From Polymorphobacter megasporae (GTDB lineage Bacteria > Pseudomonadota > Alphaproteobacteria > Sphingomonadales > Sphingomonadaceae), in the NCBI RefSeq assembly GCF_018982885.2, contig NZ_CP081849.1, positions 806,001 through 870,000 of the forward strand: 64,000 bases of DNA, read 5' to 3'. Position numbers and translations under genes: made by a program. Below, one piece after another: positions 54,446 through 63,142 of the stretch (position 1 is the first letter of the stretch; every line of letters begins with the position of its first letter). The notes under the pieces are model-generated. The model had not been told where the DNA came from and searched no databases. It was given only the letters and a program-made list of their open reading frames with translations.

Positions 54446-55632
54446 CTAAGCTGCAAGTAGCGCTCTTCGACAATGTTCAAGATAAGCAGACTCATGGATG
54501 CCGACAAGGTCGACGACACTCGACCAGAGCCATGTCGGCGCGTCGAGACTTTGGATCTTTGCCGCGTGAGCTCGGCGGCCCATTCGGTCCGTTGATGGTT
54601 GTCGAGCTGCCGCCCGTGCGCGCGCCCAACGACCGACGCCAGCGACCTTGCGACCGCCTGCGCCTCGTCTGCGGTGAGCTCATCAAGTTCGGTCTTCAGG
54701 TCTTGCGGCATCAGTTCGCGGATGACGACGGCCGTACTGCCGAGCCGTCCGGCACCCATACGCTCGCCGAGGTGCGGCGACAGCGCCCGGGCTCCGGTAA
54801 CGACACGCATCGCGTTATCGCGAGGCATCTCAGTGTGCGGATCACGCGGCGCAGCAGCCTTGGTGGCTTCCTTGATGTCGAGCAGCGCCGGCGACCCATC
54901 CGGTCTAAGCCGGGCGATCACTGCATAGCGCAGGCGGCCGAGCGAACTGCAGCCCTTCATCCAGTATGCGGCATCGAGCAGTTCGAGCGCTGTTTCATCG
55001 TTGCCACCGGCATTAGATCGCCATTGACGAGCGACGGTGTCGGAAGCGAGCAGGTCGCTCAGCAGACGGCGTTCTTCTTTGGTAATCGGCCAATACGTAG
55101 AACCGAGCGGAATGACGGGCCGGATATCCCCGATGCGCTCTTCCGCCAGGTGCTTCCACCGCCGTCGTCCAGCAACCCGCAGCAGCTTGCGGATCGGAGC
55201 CGCGTGATCGTCGTCGTTGGCACCGTCACGACCTGCCAGTCCCTCGACATAGCCGACAATGATCGCCTCGATCATTCGCGCGGTTGTTGCGCCGGGGAGG
55301 TCGAACCCGCGGGCCGCAGCAGCGAGCGACAGCGCAAGTCGAATAATGTCGTGGGCTGGGTTGCCGATAACGGTCTGATCGAGATCACGGATCTGGATCT
55401 CGACCTTGCCCTTCGCATCGGCGAGCGGTCCCAGATTGCCGAGATGGCAGTCGCCGCAGATCCAGATCGACGGCCCCGTGGGCACCTTGCCGTCACTCTC
55501 CGCCAGCCATTCGTAGAACTTGACCGTGCTGCCGCGCACGTAGGCGTGCTGAGACCGCGCCATTTTTAAAGTTCGGGTTTGCCCCAAAACCTCTGCGCGG
55601 TCGGCAACGGCGACTAATTCGCGCTTTGACAT
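54446..55632 (-). pseudogene. DUF2252 family protein with C-terminal frameshift
   Basis: The long frame from 55632 has all DUF2252 landmarks: QHAYVRGSTVKFYEWL, WICGDCHLGNLGPLADAKGK, IRDLDQTVIGNPAHDIIRLA, KEATKAAAPRD, VVGRAHGRQLD. Near 54550 a base is missing in an A run; the authentic end SLDAPTWLWSSVVDLVGIHE then SAYLEHCRRALLAA lies in another frame and stops at 54446. As read, the frame continues wrongly into the IS5 element. DUF2252 proteins resemble aminoglycoside phosphotransferase-type kinases (GDCHLGN as catalytic loop), with unknown substrate. Loss of 34 residues may or may not abolish function. Confidence 0.78.
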
Positions 55633-55651
55633 CGATTATGCGTTTCCACGA

Positions 55652-56161
55652 TCAAAGATTTGCCTGCTCATCGGTGTCGAGATCGGCGTCCGGCGGGTAG
55701 TAGAGTTGGGCGCACTCGGCGCGGAGAACGCCGCCCTCAACGGACAGGTCGTCGCGATAGGCGTGGGTTACAAAGTCGAGCGTATCGATGCCGCGCGCCT
55801 CGAAGTACATCTTGTGAACGTCGTCGCGACCCGCACCGTAAACGATGCGTTCGACCTTTGCCCAGATCGACGCCATGGTGCACATCCCGCACGGCTGCAG
55901 CGTTGAGTATAGCGTCGCCCCCCGCATCTCGCCGCCGACGTTATGTTGTGTTGTGACCGCTATCCCTGCCTTGCGAAAGGCGACCATTTCGGCGTGCGCG
56001 GTTGCATCGTGCAGCGTCTCGCACTCGTTGTGCGATGAGCCGACAATCTTGCCGTCGAGAACGATAACGCACCCGATCGGCGCCGATGCTGGATCATCGC
56101 CGCGCGAGGTGGCGACCGCGATCGCCTCGCGCATCCAGTGCTCGTCTTCAGTTGTCGCCAT
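55652..56161 (-). CDS. zinc-dependent nucleoside/guanine deaminase-like protein
   Basis: A 169-aa cytidine-deaminase-fold protein. TAHAEMVAF gives the zinc-binding His and proton-shuttle Glu, and LQPCGMCTMASIW gives the two zinc-binding Cys (PCxxC). The C terminus (FEARGIDTLDFVTHAYRDDL) resembles guanine deaminase/TadA-like enzymes. ATG 56161 is preferred because GGAGG lies 5 nt upstream. It probably hydrolyses an amino group from a purine or pyrimidine base or nucleoside. It is co-oriented with the DUF2252 gene 19 bp downstream, so the two may form an operon. Confidence 0.9.
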   Translation of the reverse strand: MATTEDEHWMREAIAVATSRGDDPASAPIGCVIVLDGKIVGSSHNECETLHDATAHAEMVAFRKAGIAVTTQHNVGGEMRGATLYSTLQPCGMCTMASIWAKVERIVYGAGRDDVHKMYFEARGIDTLDFVTHAYRDDLSVEGGVLRAECAQLYYPPDADLDTDEQANL

Positions 56162-56464
56162 GTTGCCTCCGCGATCTTTCTTTCCGAAACGAGCAAAGAC
56201 AGTCAAGGCGCGCTGGGACCGCACCCGAGCCTCGCTGGCTCTGAGCGATCGTCATGACCGCTCGTTATTCGCGGTCCAGTTTGCGCAAGAGCGCTTTCAT
56301 GGGATGAATGTTCGATCTGGGCGGAGCACCGGGCCCCTTGCAGGTGGCTCCAGAGAGCCTCCAACTTATCGTCGGCATAGCCTATGTTTTCTCCGCAGCC
56401 GCACCTGCAGCCCTCGTGTGCCAGCATGAGACAGTATCATCGAACCAGATCTCCGGGAGAACAT
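56162..56464. other. spacer between deaminase and SLOG gene
   Basis: About 300 bases. A minus-strand frame (MLAHEGCRCGCGENIGYADD) has a cysteine cluster but no support beyond that. No gene is called. Confidence 0.35.
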
Positions 56465-56490
56465 GCCGACGCTGGCGAACCAGCGTCGGC
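56465..56490 (-). terminator. UUCG-loop hairpin terminator of the SLOG gene
   Basis: GCCGACGCTGG (56465-56475) and CCAGCGTCGGC (56480-56490) pair perfectly; on the minus strand the loop reads TTCG. It begins about 11 bp after the stop codon, as does the ssb terminator at 36222-36250. Confidence 0.75.
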
Positions 56491-56500
56491 GATCGGCGGG

Positions 56501-57439
56501 TCAGGCCGCCTTGGCGGCGGCCACTGGCGGGGTGCCGAGCGGACCACGACGGTCGACCACACTAATCCGCTGCGTCCTCGCCTCTTCGACGAGGCGCTCG
56601 AGAACGCCGTTGCCTGGGTAGGCAATCACGTAGCGGGGCTTGATCGACAGGAACTGTTCGTTGCGACGGAACCCGGCACGCTGGCCGAGCTTGGGGTCGA
56701 GCCCGAAGACGACCTGCGGGATCTTCTTGCGCTCGGCCCAGCCAGCAGCAAAGCGGTCGATGCCCTTGGTGTCCCCACCGTGGACGAGAACCATGTCGCC
56801 GACACGGTCGTGCACCCGGTCGAGGGTGCGGAAGAGATCGTCGGCGAACTGTTTGGCCTGCGTCTCGTCGATGACCATGCGGCCGCCCGAGAATACCACC
56901 GGGGTGCCGGCGGGCATCGCCTGGGCCTTTCTGGTCTCGGCTCGGGCGCGGATGAACGCGCGTCCTTCGACGATTGCCGAGGTCATCCTGGGGACCGAAC
57001 GACCACCGCGCTGGGCACGCCAGCTGTAGCTGGTCTCGGCGCAGTAGAGCATCGCGGCCTGTTCGCGCATGATCTCGAACGACTGCATCACCTGTTCGGT
57101 CTCGCGGGCGCGGTCGATCACGGCTTCGAGATTGGCGCTGCCGATCTCGGACTGGTCGCGGTCACGGACGAGAATGCGGATCTCGTTGCTGAGGTCATCG
57201 AGCTTGCGCTCCTGCTTCTCACCGGCCCGGTGGAAGATGTTGACGAACTGCCATGCGAGATCTTGGGCGGGTTTTTCCATGGTCGTATCGGCGAGGACAC
57301 CGAACATCTCGTTCCAGGCGGCGCGGACGGAATGTTCGAGCGCATCGGTGCCCGGAAAATCCTGCGAAGGTTCGGCGTCCTTGACGCTTAGGCCCTCGAG
57401 GCCGGCGTCGAGGAGAATGGAGGCGAGACTGGCTTGCAT
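56501..57439 (-). CDS. SLOG/DUF2493 domain protein with structured leader
   Basis: A 312-aa protein. The N-terminal 170 residues are helical (AWNEMFGVLADTTMEKPAQD). The C-terminal domain is a Rossmann-like SLOG/YspA fold: VVFSGGRMVIDETQAKQFAD, MVLVHGGDTKGIDRFAAGWA, KPRYVIAYPGNGVLERLVEE. SLOG domains bind or process nucleotides or nucleotide-derived ligands, and this arrangement is common on alphaproteobacterial plasmids and integrative elements. ATG 57439 has AGGAG 9 nt upstream. Copy 4 of the structured leader ends 33 nt before it, as for both ssb genes. The function is unknown; co-regulation with ssb suggests a role early after DNA transfer. Confidence 0.85.
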   Translation of the reverse strand: MQASLASILLDAGLEGLSVKDAEPSQDFPGTDALEHSVRAAWNEMFGVLADTTMEKPAQDLAWQFVNIFHRAGEKQERKLDDLSNEIRILVRDRDQSEIGSANLEAVIDRARETEQVMQSFEIMREQAAMLYCAETSYSWRAQRGGRSVPRMTSAIVEGRAFIRARAETRKAQAMPAGTPVVFSGGRMVIDETQAKQFADDLFRTLDRVHDRVGDMVLVHGGDTKGIDRFAAGWAERKKIPQVVFGLDPKLGQRAGFRRNEQFLSIKPRYVIAYPGNGVLERLVEEARTQRISVVDRRGPLGTPPVAAAKAA

Positions 57440-57471
57440 CGGGAAAGCTCCTTGGATGTCGCCGGCAGGAG

Positions 57472-57685
57472 ATCCGTCGGCGTGAGCCCGACAAGACCGG
57501 TGGCCCTGGCAGCGGCACCGAGCGCGAAGACGCGAGGGGAACCCATGATACGCGGGGTGGTGCGGGCAGCGCGTTCCCCGGCCCCGCGTCAGCGGAGAGC
57601 CGGAGAGAACGAGCAACACGGCCCGCGGGTCAGGGGTTGCTGCTGCCGGGGCTGCCGGTCAGGGCTCCCTCTAAGCCGACGGACC
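57472..57685 (-). promoter_or_regulatory. structured leader element, copy 4, upstream of the SLOG gene
   Basis: Shares GAGCGCGAAGACGCGAGGGG, GGTGCGGGCAGCGCGT, a GGCCCCGCGTCAGCGGAGAG hairpin and GCAACACGGCCC with the other copies, in the same order and orientation. The outer blocks are more diverged. It ends 33 nt before ATG 57439. Confidence 0.72.
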
Positions 57686-57841
57686 CTCGCCGATGACCTG
57701 CAAGCCCGCTACCGTGCACGCATGTTACCCTCCTACGGTCGGCGGTAGGGGGGATGACGGCATAACGTTGCCTCAGATCATAGGAGCTTGCACCGCTGCT
57801 ACCCTTGCCAATCTGACCCGCGTTGGGGATAACAGAACATC

Positions 57842-58801
57842 ATGCGAACAGGGCTCGACCATCTGCCAGCGGGGAAGCAGCGCGAGCTCGAGCGCGTGGT
57901 CGCGATCCTGTTCGAAGAGTTTCAGGCGGCGGCGCGGAATGCGACCGGAAAGCGCGCGACGGGGCGGATTCTCAAGATCTTGCTCTACGGCAGCTATGCC
58001 CGCGGGGGCTGGATCGACGAGCCGCACACGGCCAAGGGATATCAGTCGGACTATGACCTGCTCGTCATCGTTAACCAGGGCGAACTGACCGATCGCGTCG
58101 CCTACTGGCAGGTGGCTGAGGAGCGACTGATCCGCGAGCTGTCGATCACTAAGACGCTCAGGACCCCCGTCAACTTCATCGTCCACACTCTCCAGGAGGT
58201 GAACGACGGTCTCGCCCATGGCCGCTACTTCTTCATCGACGTGGCAAAGGACGGCATCGCCGTCTACCAGGCCGACGACACCGACCTCCACACGCCAAAG
58301 CCGAAGACGCCCGAGCAAGCGCTCTGCATGGCGAAGGAATATCTTGAGGAGTGGCTGCCGAGTGGCGCGGGATTTATGGACACAGCTCGCTACGTTCAAA
58401 GCAAAGGGCGACTAAAAGAGGCGGCTTTCGACCTCCACCAGGCGACCGAACGACTTTACCACTGCGTCCTGCTCGTGCTGACCTTCTACACGCCGCACGT
58501 TCACAACATCGCCTTCCTGCGCTCGCAGGCCGAGCGGCTCGACGCCCGGCTGATTGCGGCATGGCCGCGCGAGAGCCGCCAGCACCGGGCGATGTTCGAG
58601 AAGCTCAAGGACGCCTACGTCAAGGCGCGGTATTCCAAGCACTACAGTATCGATGCGGCCGAGCTCGAATGGCTCGGCGGCTGCGTCGAGGCGCTTGGGA
58701 GTGCAGTTCATGCCGTGTGTTCGGAGCGGATCGTGGCACTTGAAGACGAAACGCGGTTACAGCTGATCGGTGCCGATGGGCGTACTTCACTGTCACGTTG
58801 A
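57842..58801 (+). CDS. fused MNT nucleotidyltransferase-HEPN protein
   Basis: A 319-aa protein. The N-terminal minimal nucleotidyltransferase has ILLYGSYARGGWID and YQSDYDLLVIV (GSxxxG and DxD metal site, about residues 46-80). The C-terminal HEPN domain has AAFDLHQATERLYHCVLLVL, NIAFLRSQAERLD and LKDAYVKARYSKHYSI. In split systems MNT and HEPN act as antitoxin and toxin, with the nucleotidyltransferase modifying the HEPN RNase; here both are one chain. No R-x4-6-H motif is obvious in the HEPN part, so RNase activity is uncertain. ATG 57842 is the first in-frame start; upstream sequence is non-coding. It stands alone. Confidence 0.85.
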   Translation: MRTGLDHLPAGKQRELERVVAILFEEFQAAARNATGKRATGRILKILLYGSYARGGWIDEPHTAKGYQSDYDLLVIVNQGELTDRVAYWQVAEERLIRELSITKTLRTPVNFIVHTLQEVNDGLAHGRYFFIDVAKDGIAVYQADDTDLHTPKPKTPEQALCMAKEYLEEWLPSGAGFMDTARYVQSKGRLKEAAFDLHQATERLYHCVLLVLTFYTPHVHNIAFLRSQAERLDARLIAAWPRESRQHRAMFEKLKDAYVKARYSKHYSIDAAELEWLGGCVEALGSAVHAVCSERIVALEDETRLQLIGADGRTSLSR

Positions 58802-59092
58802 TTAAATGTCGCTTTGCCGCGCTGCCGTTATTGGTTTGTGGCAAAGCCGAGCGCCCCCAGCCCCGCCGATGTGAAAATTCTCTTCCGGCGGCAGCCATGC
58901 GCCTGAAACCCAGACTTTCGAGGCCGGACCGATCTGCCAAGAACGCTACTCGTTTAGATTGTCCGGGGCGACTGCTTCGCACCCATTTCCGGCCGATCAA
59001 GACCGCGGCCGACCAGCCCATTTTCAGCCGTTAAAGTTTGCCGCAATATAGCCCGTTAACGGACGTTTGTTCAGATTGGCCCGCGAGCCAGC
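58802..59092. other. degenerate intergenic sequence
   Basis: Contains repeat copy B (58972-59019) and a GACGTTTGTTCAG string shared with the 3.2 kb region. No gene is present. Confidence 0.4.
58972..59019 (-). repeat. dispersed intergenic repeat, copy B
   Basis: The reverse complement (core CGGCCGGAAATGGGTGCGAA) aligns with 24714-24761 over about 48 bases. Both copies are non-coding. Confidence 0.55.
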
Positions 59093-59222
59093 TAGAGTAT
59101 CCGTTGTGATCAAGCGGGTTTTGGGGTCCACACTTGTTCGGCCTTGAGCAGCGAGCTTGCCAGGATAACGAGCTTCCGCATGACGGCTGTGATCGCGACC
59201 TTTGGCGGTTTTCCAGCATGCA
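59093..59222 (-). mobile_element. inverted fragment of an IS110 transposase 3' end
   Basis: About 125 bases match the reverse complement of 60230-60350 with few differences (for example the GGTCGCGATCACAGCCGTCA block and the CCCCAAAACCCGCTTGATC block). It carries the last 40 codons and flank of an IS110-type transposase. Together with the larger remnant it forms a large inverted repeat. Confidence 0.8.
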
Positions 59223-59486
59223 TCTTGAATCAGATCGCAGCTGTGTTGGGAATTCCCGACGAGTCTGTCAGCTCGAAAGATGCTTGTCTTATGAAGATGC
59301 CGGCCTTTCTGCGAGGATGGGCCGCCGCCGACGAGCCGCAAACCTGCCGGCGGCGGGAAGGGACGGATCGTGAAAATGCTGGCCGTTGTGGGCCGAGCTA
59401 GAGTTTGATCGCCCTTCTCTTTTCCTGTGGCCTGAACGGATACGTGGGATTGAAGACCCGCATGACAAGCAGAGGACCTGGAAAAG

Positions 59487-60316
59487 ATGGAGACCACTAT
59501 AGCTCAGAATGTCGGCGTCGACATCTGCAGAGCGACGCTCGATAGGATCGTGACGTCACCCGCGTCGTCTTCGAGCCGACCGGGCGATCACGACTTCGAG
59601 CGCTGGCTCGGGAGTGCCGGCCTGTCGCTCGCCAAGGTCAACCGCGGCAGGCGCGGCGCTCTGCCGAAGCGATCGGCTGCAACGCCAAGACCGATGCCGT
59701 CGATGCCGCGATGCTGGCGCGCATGGGCGCGTTGCTCGAGCTGCCGTCGCGGCCGATCTCCGGCGAGACCTTCGACGCGATGAAGGAGTTGCAGGTCGCC
59801 CGGCTCGGGCTGGTCAATGATCGCACCGCTGCGAAGAACCGCGAACATGTCTGCCGCTCGCCGCCGCGCAGCGGCTTGCCCAGATCAACCGTCAGATCGC
59901 CGCGATCGACGCCGAACTGAAAACCAGCCTGTCCCGCGAGCCGGAACTCGCCGCACGCTTCAACGTCCTCGTCTCCATCCCGGGTATCGGCGAGATTACG
60001 GCAATCGCCATGCTCATCGATATGCCCGAACTCGGCACACTCGATAGCGAGCAGGTCGCGTCGCTGGCCGGTCTCGCACCGAACGCTCGCGACAGCGGGC
60101 AGCATCGCGGTAAAACGCCATATCCGCGGCGGCCGCGCCGAACTGCGACGCGCTCTTTACACGCCCGCGCTCGTCGCCACCCGGTTCAACCCCAACATGA
60201 AAGCCAAGTACACCGCACTCGTCGCCGCCGGAAAACCGCCAAAGGTCGCGATCACAGCCGTCATGCGGAAGCTCGTTATACTGGCAAACTGGCTGCTCGA
60301 GGCCGAACGAGTGTAG
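59487..60316 (+). pseudogene. IS110-family transposase remnant
   Basis: A mosaic of three frames: METTIAQNVGVDICRATLD (N-terminal catalytic Asp region), then AAMLARMGALLELPSRPISG-like sequence read as ARMGALLELPSRPISGETFD, then FNVLVSIPGIGEITAIAMLI, LAGLAPNARDSGQHRGK and finally TALVAAGKPPKVAITAVMRK ending with TAG 60314-60316. At least three frameshifts and internal losses are present. It is unrelated at the sequence level to the intact IS110 at 23609. Its 3' end is repeated in inverted orientation at 59093-59222. Confidence 0.85.
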
Positions 60317-60366
60317 ACCCCAAAACCCGCTTGATCGCAACGGATACTCTAGGTAGAGCTTCGATC

Positions 60367-61560
60367 CTAAAGCTTGACAGCGGGACGACGATTCCGATTG
60401 AAATGGCGCTGAATAAGGCCAATCGCAGCGAACCCGATCAAAAATGTTGCCCAACTGTTTGGCTCGGGCACCACTGTTATCCTGGATGGAACATCGGCTT
60501 GCGGTGAGCTCGATTGAATAAGATCCTCGTCAGGCAGGGTCATAGAAATAAAGGGAATTGCGGCCGGTGTAACATAATGCTTTCCCGTAAGCAAGAAGTA
60601 TGCATCGCGGTAATTACTAGGAAGCTCAATCGCAGAGCTTAACGCTAGAATTGTGTTGGCAGATATCAAGTTGTTCACACCATCGGGTGTTCGTAATCCG
60701 ACCGTATAAAGTGAGCCCGGCTGTGGCGACAAAAAGTTCCCAGAAATCTTGCTGTCAACGCATGAATAGCAAGCTATTCCCTGAGGATAGAGAGCGTTCA
60801 AGATATTATTCTCGATAATAATTCTCAGCCCGCCACCCTTCGTGGAGTCGAATGACGTTAAACCCTGCGTATTCCCATAAACAAGGTTATTAGCTATAGT
60901 TATATCTGACTGGACCGTATGACCCACCATACTTCCGAGCTGAACGCAGTCCGGATGAGCGCCAGCAGACGGGCTACTACCGACACAGCTATTGTTAGTA
61001 ATCGAAACGTGATGATCGTCGAACACATCGAAGCCATCACTTACCGAGTTTATTATCTGATTATTACTGAGAGCAATAAAGCTCGAATGAACCACGCCCA
61101 CTCCAACAGACAGGCCATTAAATGTAGAATTCGTAACACGGGCATTTTTCACCGTCTGGAGTTGAATTCCACCACTCCTATCAGACGGATTGCCATTGAT
61201 CGATACATGGTCAAACTGAATATTTCCACCGCCGTATACGACAATTGCCTTGTTGTAAGCAGTTTTAGTGGATGTCGAGTCGAACAAGCCTCCGTAAAAG
61301 TTTAATCCATTTACATTCTGAATTTTTACCGATCCGGTAAAGGTTGCGCTAGACGCATCCAGCGTCACGGGCGTGCTGAAGGTTTTATTCTGCAACGCTA
61401 TGCCGCCGAACGAGCCGGATAACTTGATCACGTCTCCCGGTTTGGCTGTCTTCCACGCGTTTGCCAAGGTTGATGACGAAGCTTTAATGGTCGCTGCGAT
61501 CGTAGGCGAACTCCCGATAAGCGCAAACACAATGAACCAATTATTTACAATACGCAACAT
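60367..61560 (-). CDS. right-handed beta-helix protein with PEP-CTERM signal
   Basis: A 397-aa exported protein. The signal peptide is MLRIVNNWFIVFALIGSSPT-IAA. The body has parallel beta-helix repeats (KNARVTNSTFNGLSVGVGVV, SVSDGFDVFDDHHVSITNNS, IIIENNILNALYPQGIACYS), the fold of pectate lyases, chondroitinase B and alginate epimerases. The C terminus VPEPNSWATFLIGFAAIGLI then basic residues is an atypical PEP-CTERM signal. ATG 61560 is preferred to 61593. Base composition is clearly AT-richer than neighbours, suggesting acquisition. It probably acts on or binds extracellular polysaccharide. Catalytic residues cannot be assigned by eye. Confidence 0.85.
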   Translation of the reverse strand: MLRIVNNWFIVFALIGSSPTIAATIKASSSTLANAWKTAKPGDVIKLSGSFGGIALQNKTFSTPVTLDASSATFTGSVKIQNVNGLNFYGGLFDSTSTKTAYNKAIVVYGGGNIQFDHVSINGNPSDRSGGIQLQTVKNARVTNSTFNGLSVGVGVVHSSFIALSNNQIINSVSDGFDVFDDHHVSITNNSCVGSSPSAGAHPDCVQLGSMVGHTVQSDITIANNLVYGNTQGLTSFDSTKGGGLRIIIENNILNALYPQGIACYSCVDSKISGNFLSPQPGSLYTVGLRTPDGVNNLISANTILALSSAIELPSNYRDAYFLLTGKHYVTPAAIPFISMTLPDEDLIQSSSPQADVPSRITVVPEPNSWATFLIGFAAIGLIQRHFNRNRRPAVKL

Positions 61561-61993
61561 ATTACATCCAATCCAAAGAATGATTACCATCAATCTGGTC
61601 CGGCATTACGTTTCCGAAATCGTCCGTTCATAGATAATACACCAATTCTTCGATAAGAAAGATTCAGCAATACCGAATAAGACCCGTCCGCGCTATTAAT
61701 GGCTCAACGGCTATCAAGTTCCTCGGGTTGTGGGGAGATATTTTCATGCCTAACCGTAGGTAACACTTACAGGGCCGGTTTATTCCCAGATCATTATCTT
61801 CTCACTATAAAGCGATAATGCAATAGATCATTCCTTTTCGTAGATGAATCGGTGTCATTTCGGGTCCAGCCGACATATAACTGACGCGACGTCGTCTAGC
61901 CAGAGCCGAATGTGCGCAGACATCGTTGGCGCGAGCCGAATTTGTGATAAATATGTAAAGCAGGGCATGCAGCGTTAAAGCATTTTCCGATTA
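61561..61993. other. AT-rich upstream region of the beta-helix gene
   Basis: About 430 bases of relatively AT-rich DNA without a gene. No sigma-54 consensus was found upstream of the beta-helix gene, in contrast to two other PEP-CTERM genes here. Confidence 0.4.
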
Positions 61994-62888
61994 CTACGCA
62001 TCATAGCCGTTATGCCTAAAGTGGTCGGCGCATTCGTCGGGTGTGAACGTTTCTAGGCCATTGCCGATCACGCTGCACAGCTGGTCGACGGATCGGGCGG
62101 CGGCTTTGTGGAGCAGTGCTTTAAGCTTTGAGAAGGCGTTCTCGATCGGGTTGAGGTCGGGCGCGTACGGTGGGAGGAAGATCAGCCTGGCACCGCTCGC
62201 CCCCATGGCTTTGCGGATTGCGGCACCCTTGTCGGCTGGCAGGTAGTCCATGATGACCTCGTCGTCGGGGCTGAGCGTCGACAACAGGATTTACTCGGCA
62301 AAGGCGCGGTCATGCCCGTCAGCCACAGCGCGCCGGTTACTGTCGGGGTCGTCCAACGTCCATGGCACGCTCATTCACAGTCGTGCCCCTCGCGGTTCCG
62401 GCCCGTGAAGCCGCGCCATCTTGGGACTTGCTCGGGTCTCGTTGATGAACACAAGGCGGTGCGGGTCGAGGCCGAGCTGGCCTTCGAACCACACACAGCG
62501 CTTTAGGACGTCGGAACGATCCTGCTCCGCTGCATAGCCGGACTTTTTTTGAGCGTGATCCTCCTGCGCACGAAGAACCGCCACAGCGTCGCCATGCCGA
62601 CGATGACGCCGTGCCCGGCAAGCAGCTCGCGGAGCTCGGCGAGCGTGATATCCGGCTGCCTGGCGACGGCATCGAGCATCACATCGGTATAGGCCTCGCC
62701 CCGTCCGGAGTGTCGGTCGCCGCCCTGCCGCTTCGGCGTGGCAGAATCCAGTCGTCGTCAGCGAATGCCACAAGATCGCTCGAGATGCTTACCCCTAATC
62801 ACGCCGCCGCCAGACGTCGCGACAGCCCGCCGTCGATCACTGCCACCGCCCGCTTCCGAAGATCAATCGACAGCGCCTTGGCATGCAT
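61994..62888 (-). pseudogene. IS630-family transposase remnant
   Basis: Begins at ATG 62888 (MHAKALSIDLRKRAVAVIDG, GLSRRLAAA, then stop). The rest is scattered over frames: RLVFINETRASPKMARLHGP (first DDE block), SPDDEVIMDYLPADKGAAIR (second Asp region), LIFLPPYAPDLNPIENAFSK (Glu block with PYAPDLNPIE) and the end at 61994. The order matches IS630 transposases. Several frameshifts and an internal deletion between the first and second blocks make it inactive. Sequence just upstream (62906-62970) recurs in part at 59222-59285 and may be the IS end. Confidence 0.85.
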
Positions 62889-63142
62889 GTCAGCCTCCCT
62901 CACCAGCGCGCAGCTTGAATCAGATCGAAGCTCGCTTGAGAATCCGCAACCAACCTGTCAGCTCGTAAAATGCTCAAAGTGTAGGATTACGCAGATTCGC
63001 GGGCATCTAGCGATACAGTTGAGCCCGTTCGAGCCGCCACCATTATGTTACCCGGTTTTCTTCCTCCGGTTCGAATGAAAGTATCCGGCATTGTAAGCTC
63101 TGCAAGGACGCTTAAGGCCGTGAACAAGAGTAGGGATTCCGA

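Noticed and set aside
54532-55569. 345-codon frame antisense to DUF2252
   Set aside because: Shadow frame; the DUF2252 motifs on the other strand are unambiguous.
56501-57619. Longer start of the SLOG gene reaching into the leader (MLLVLSGSPLTRGRG...)
   Set aside because: The same Arg/Pro/Gly-rich peptide can be read from all leader copies. AGGAG precedes ATG 57439, and the upstream part is conserved as nucleotide structure, not as protein.
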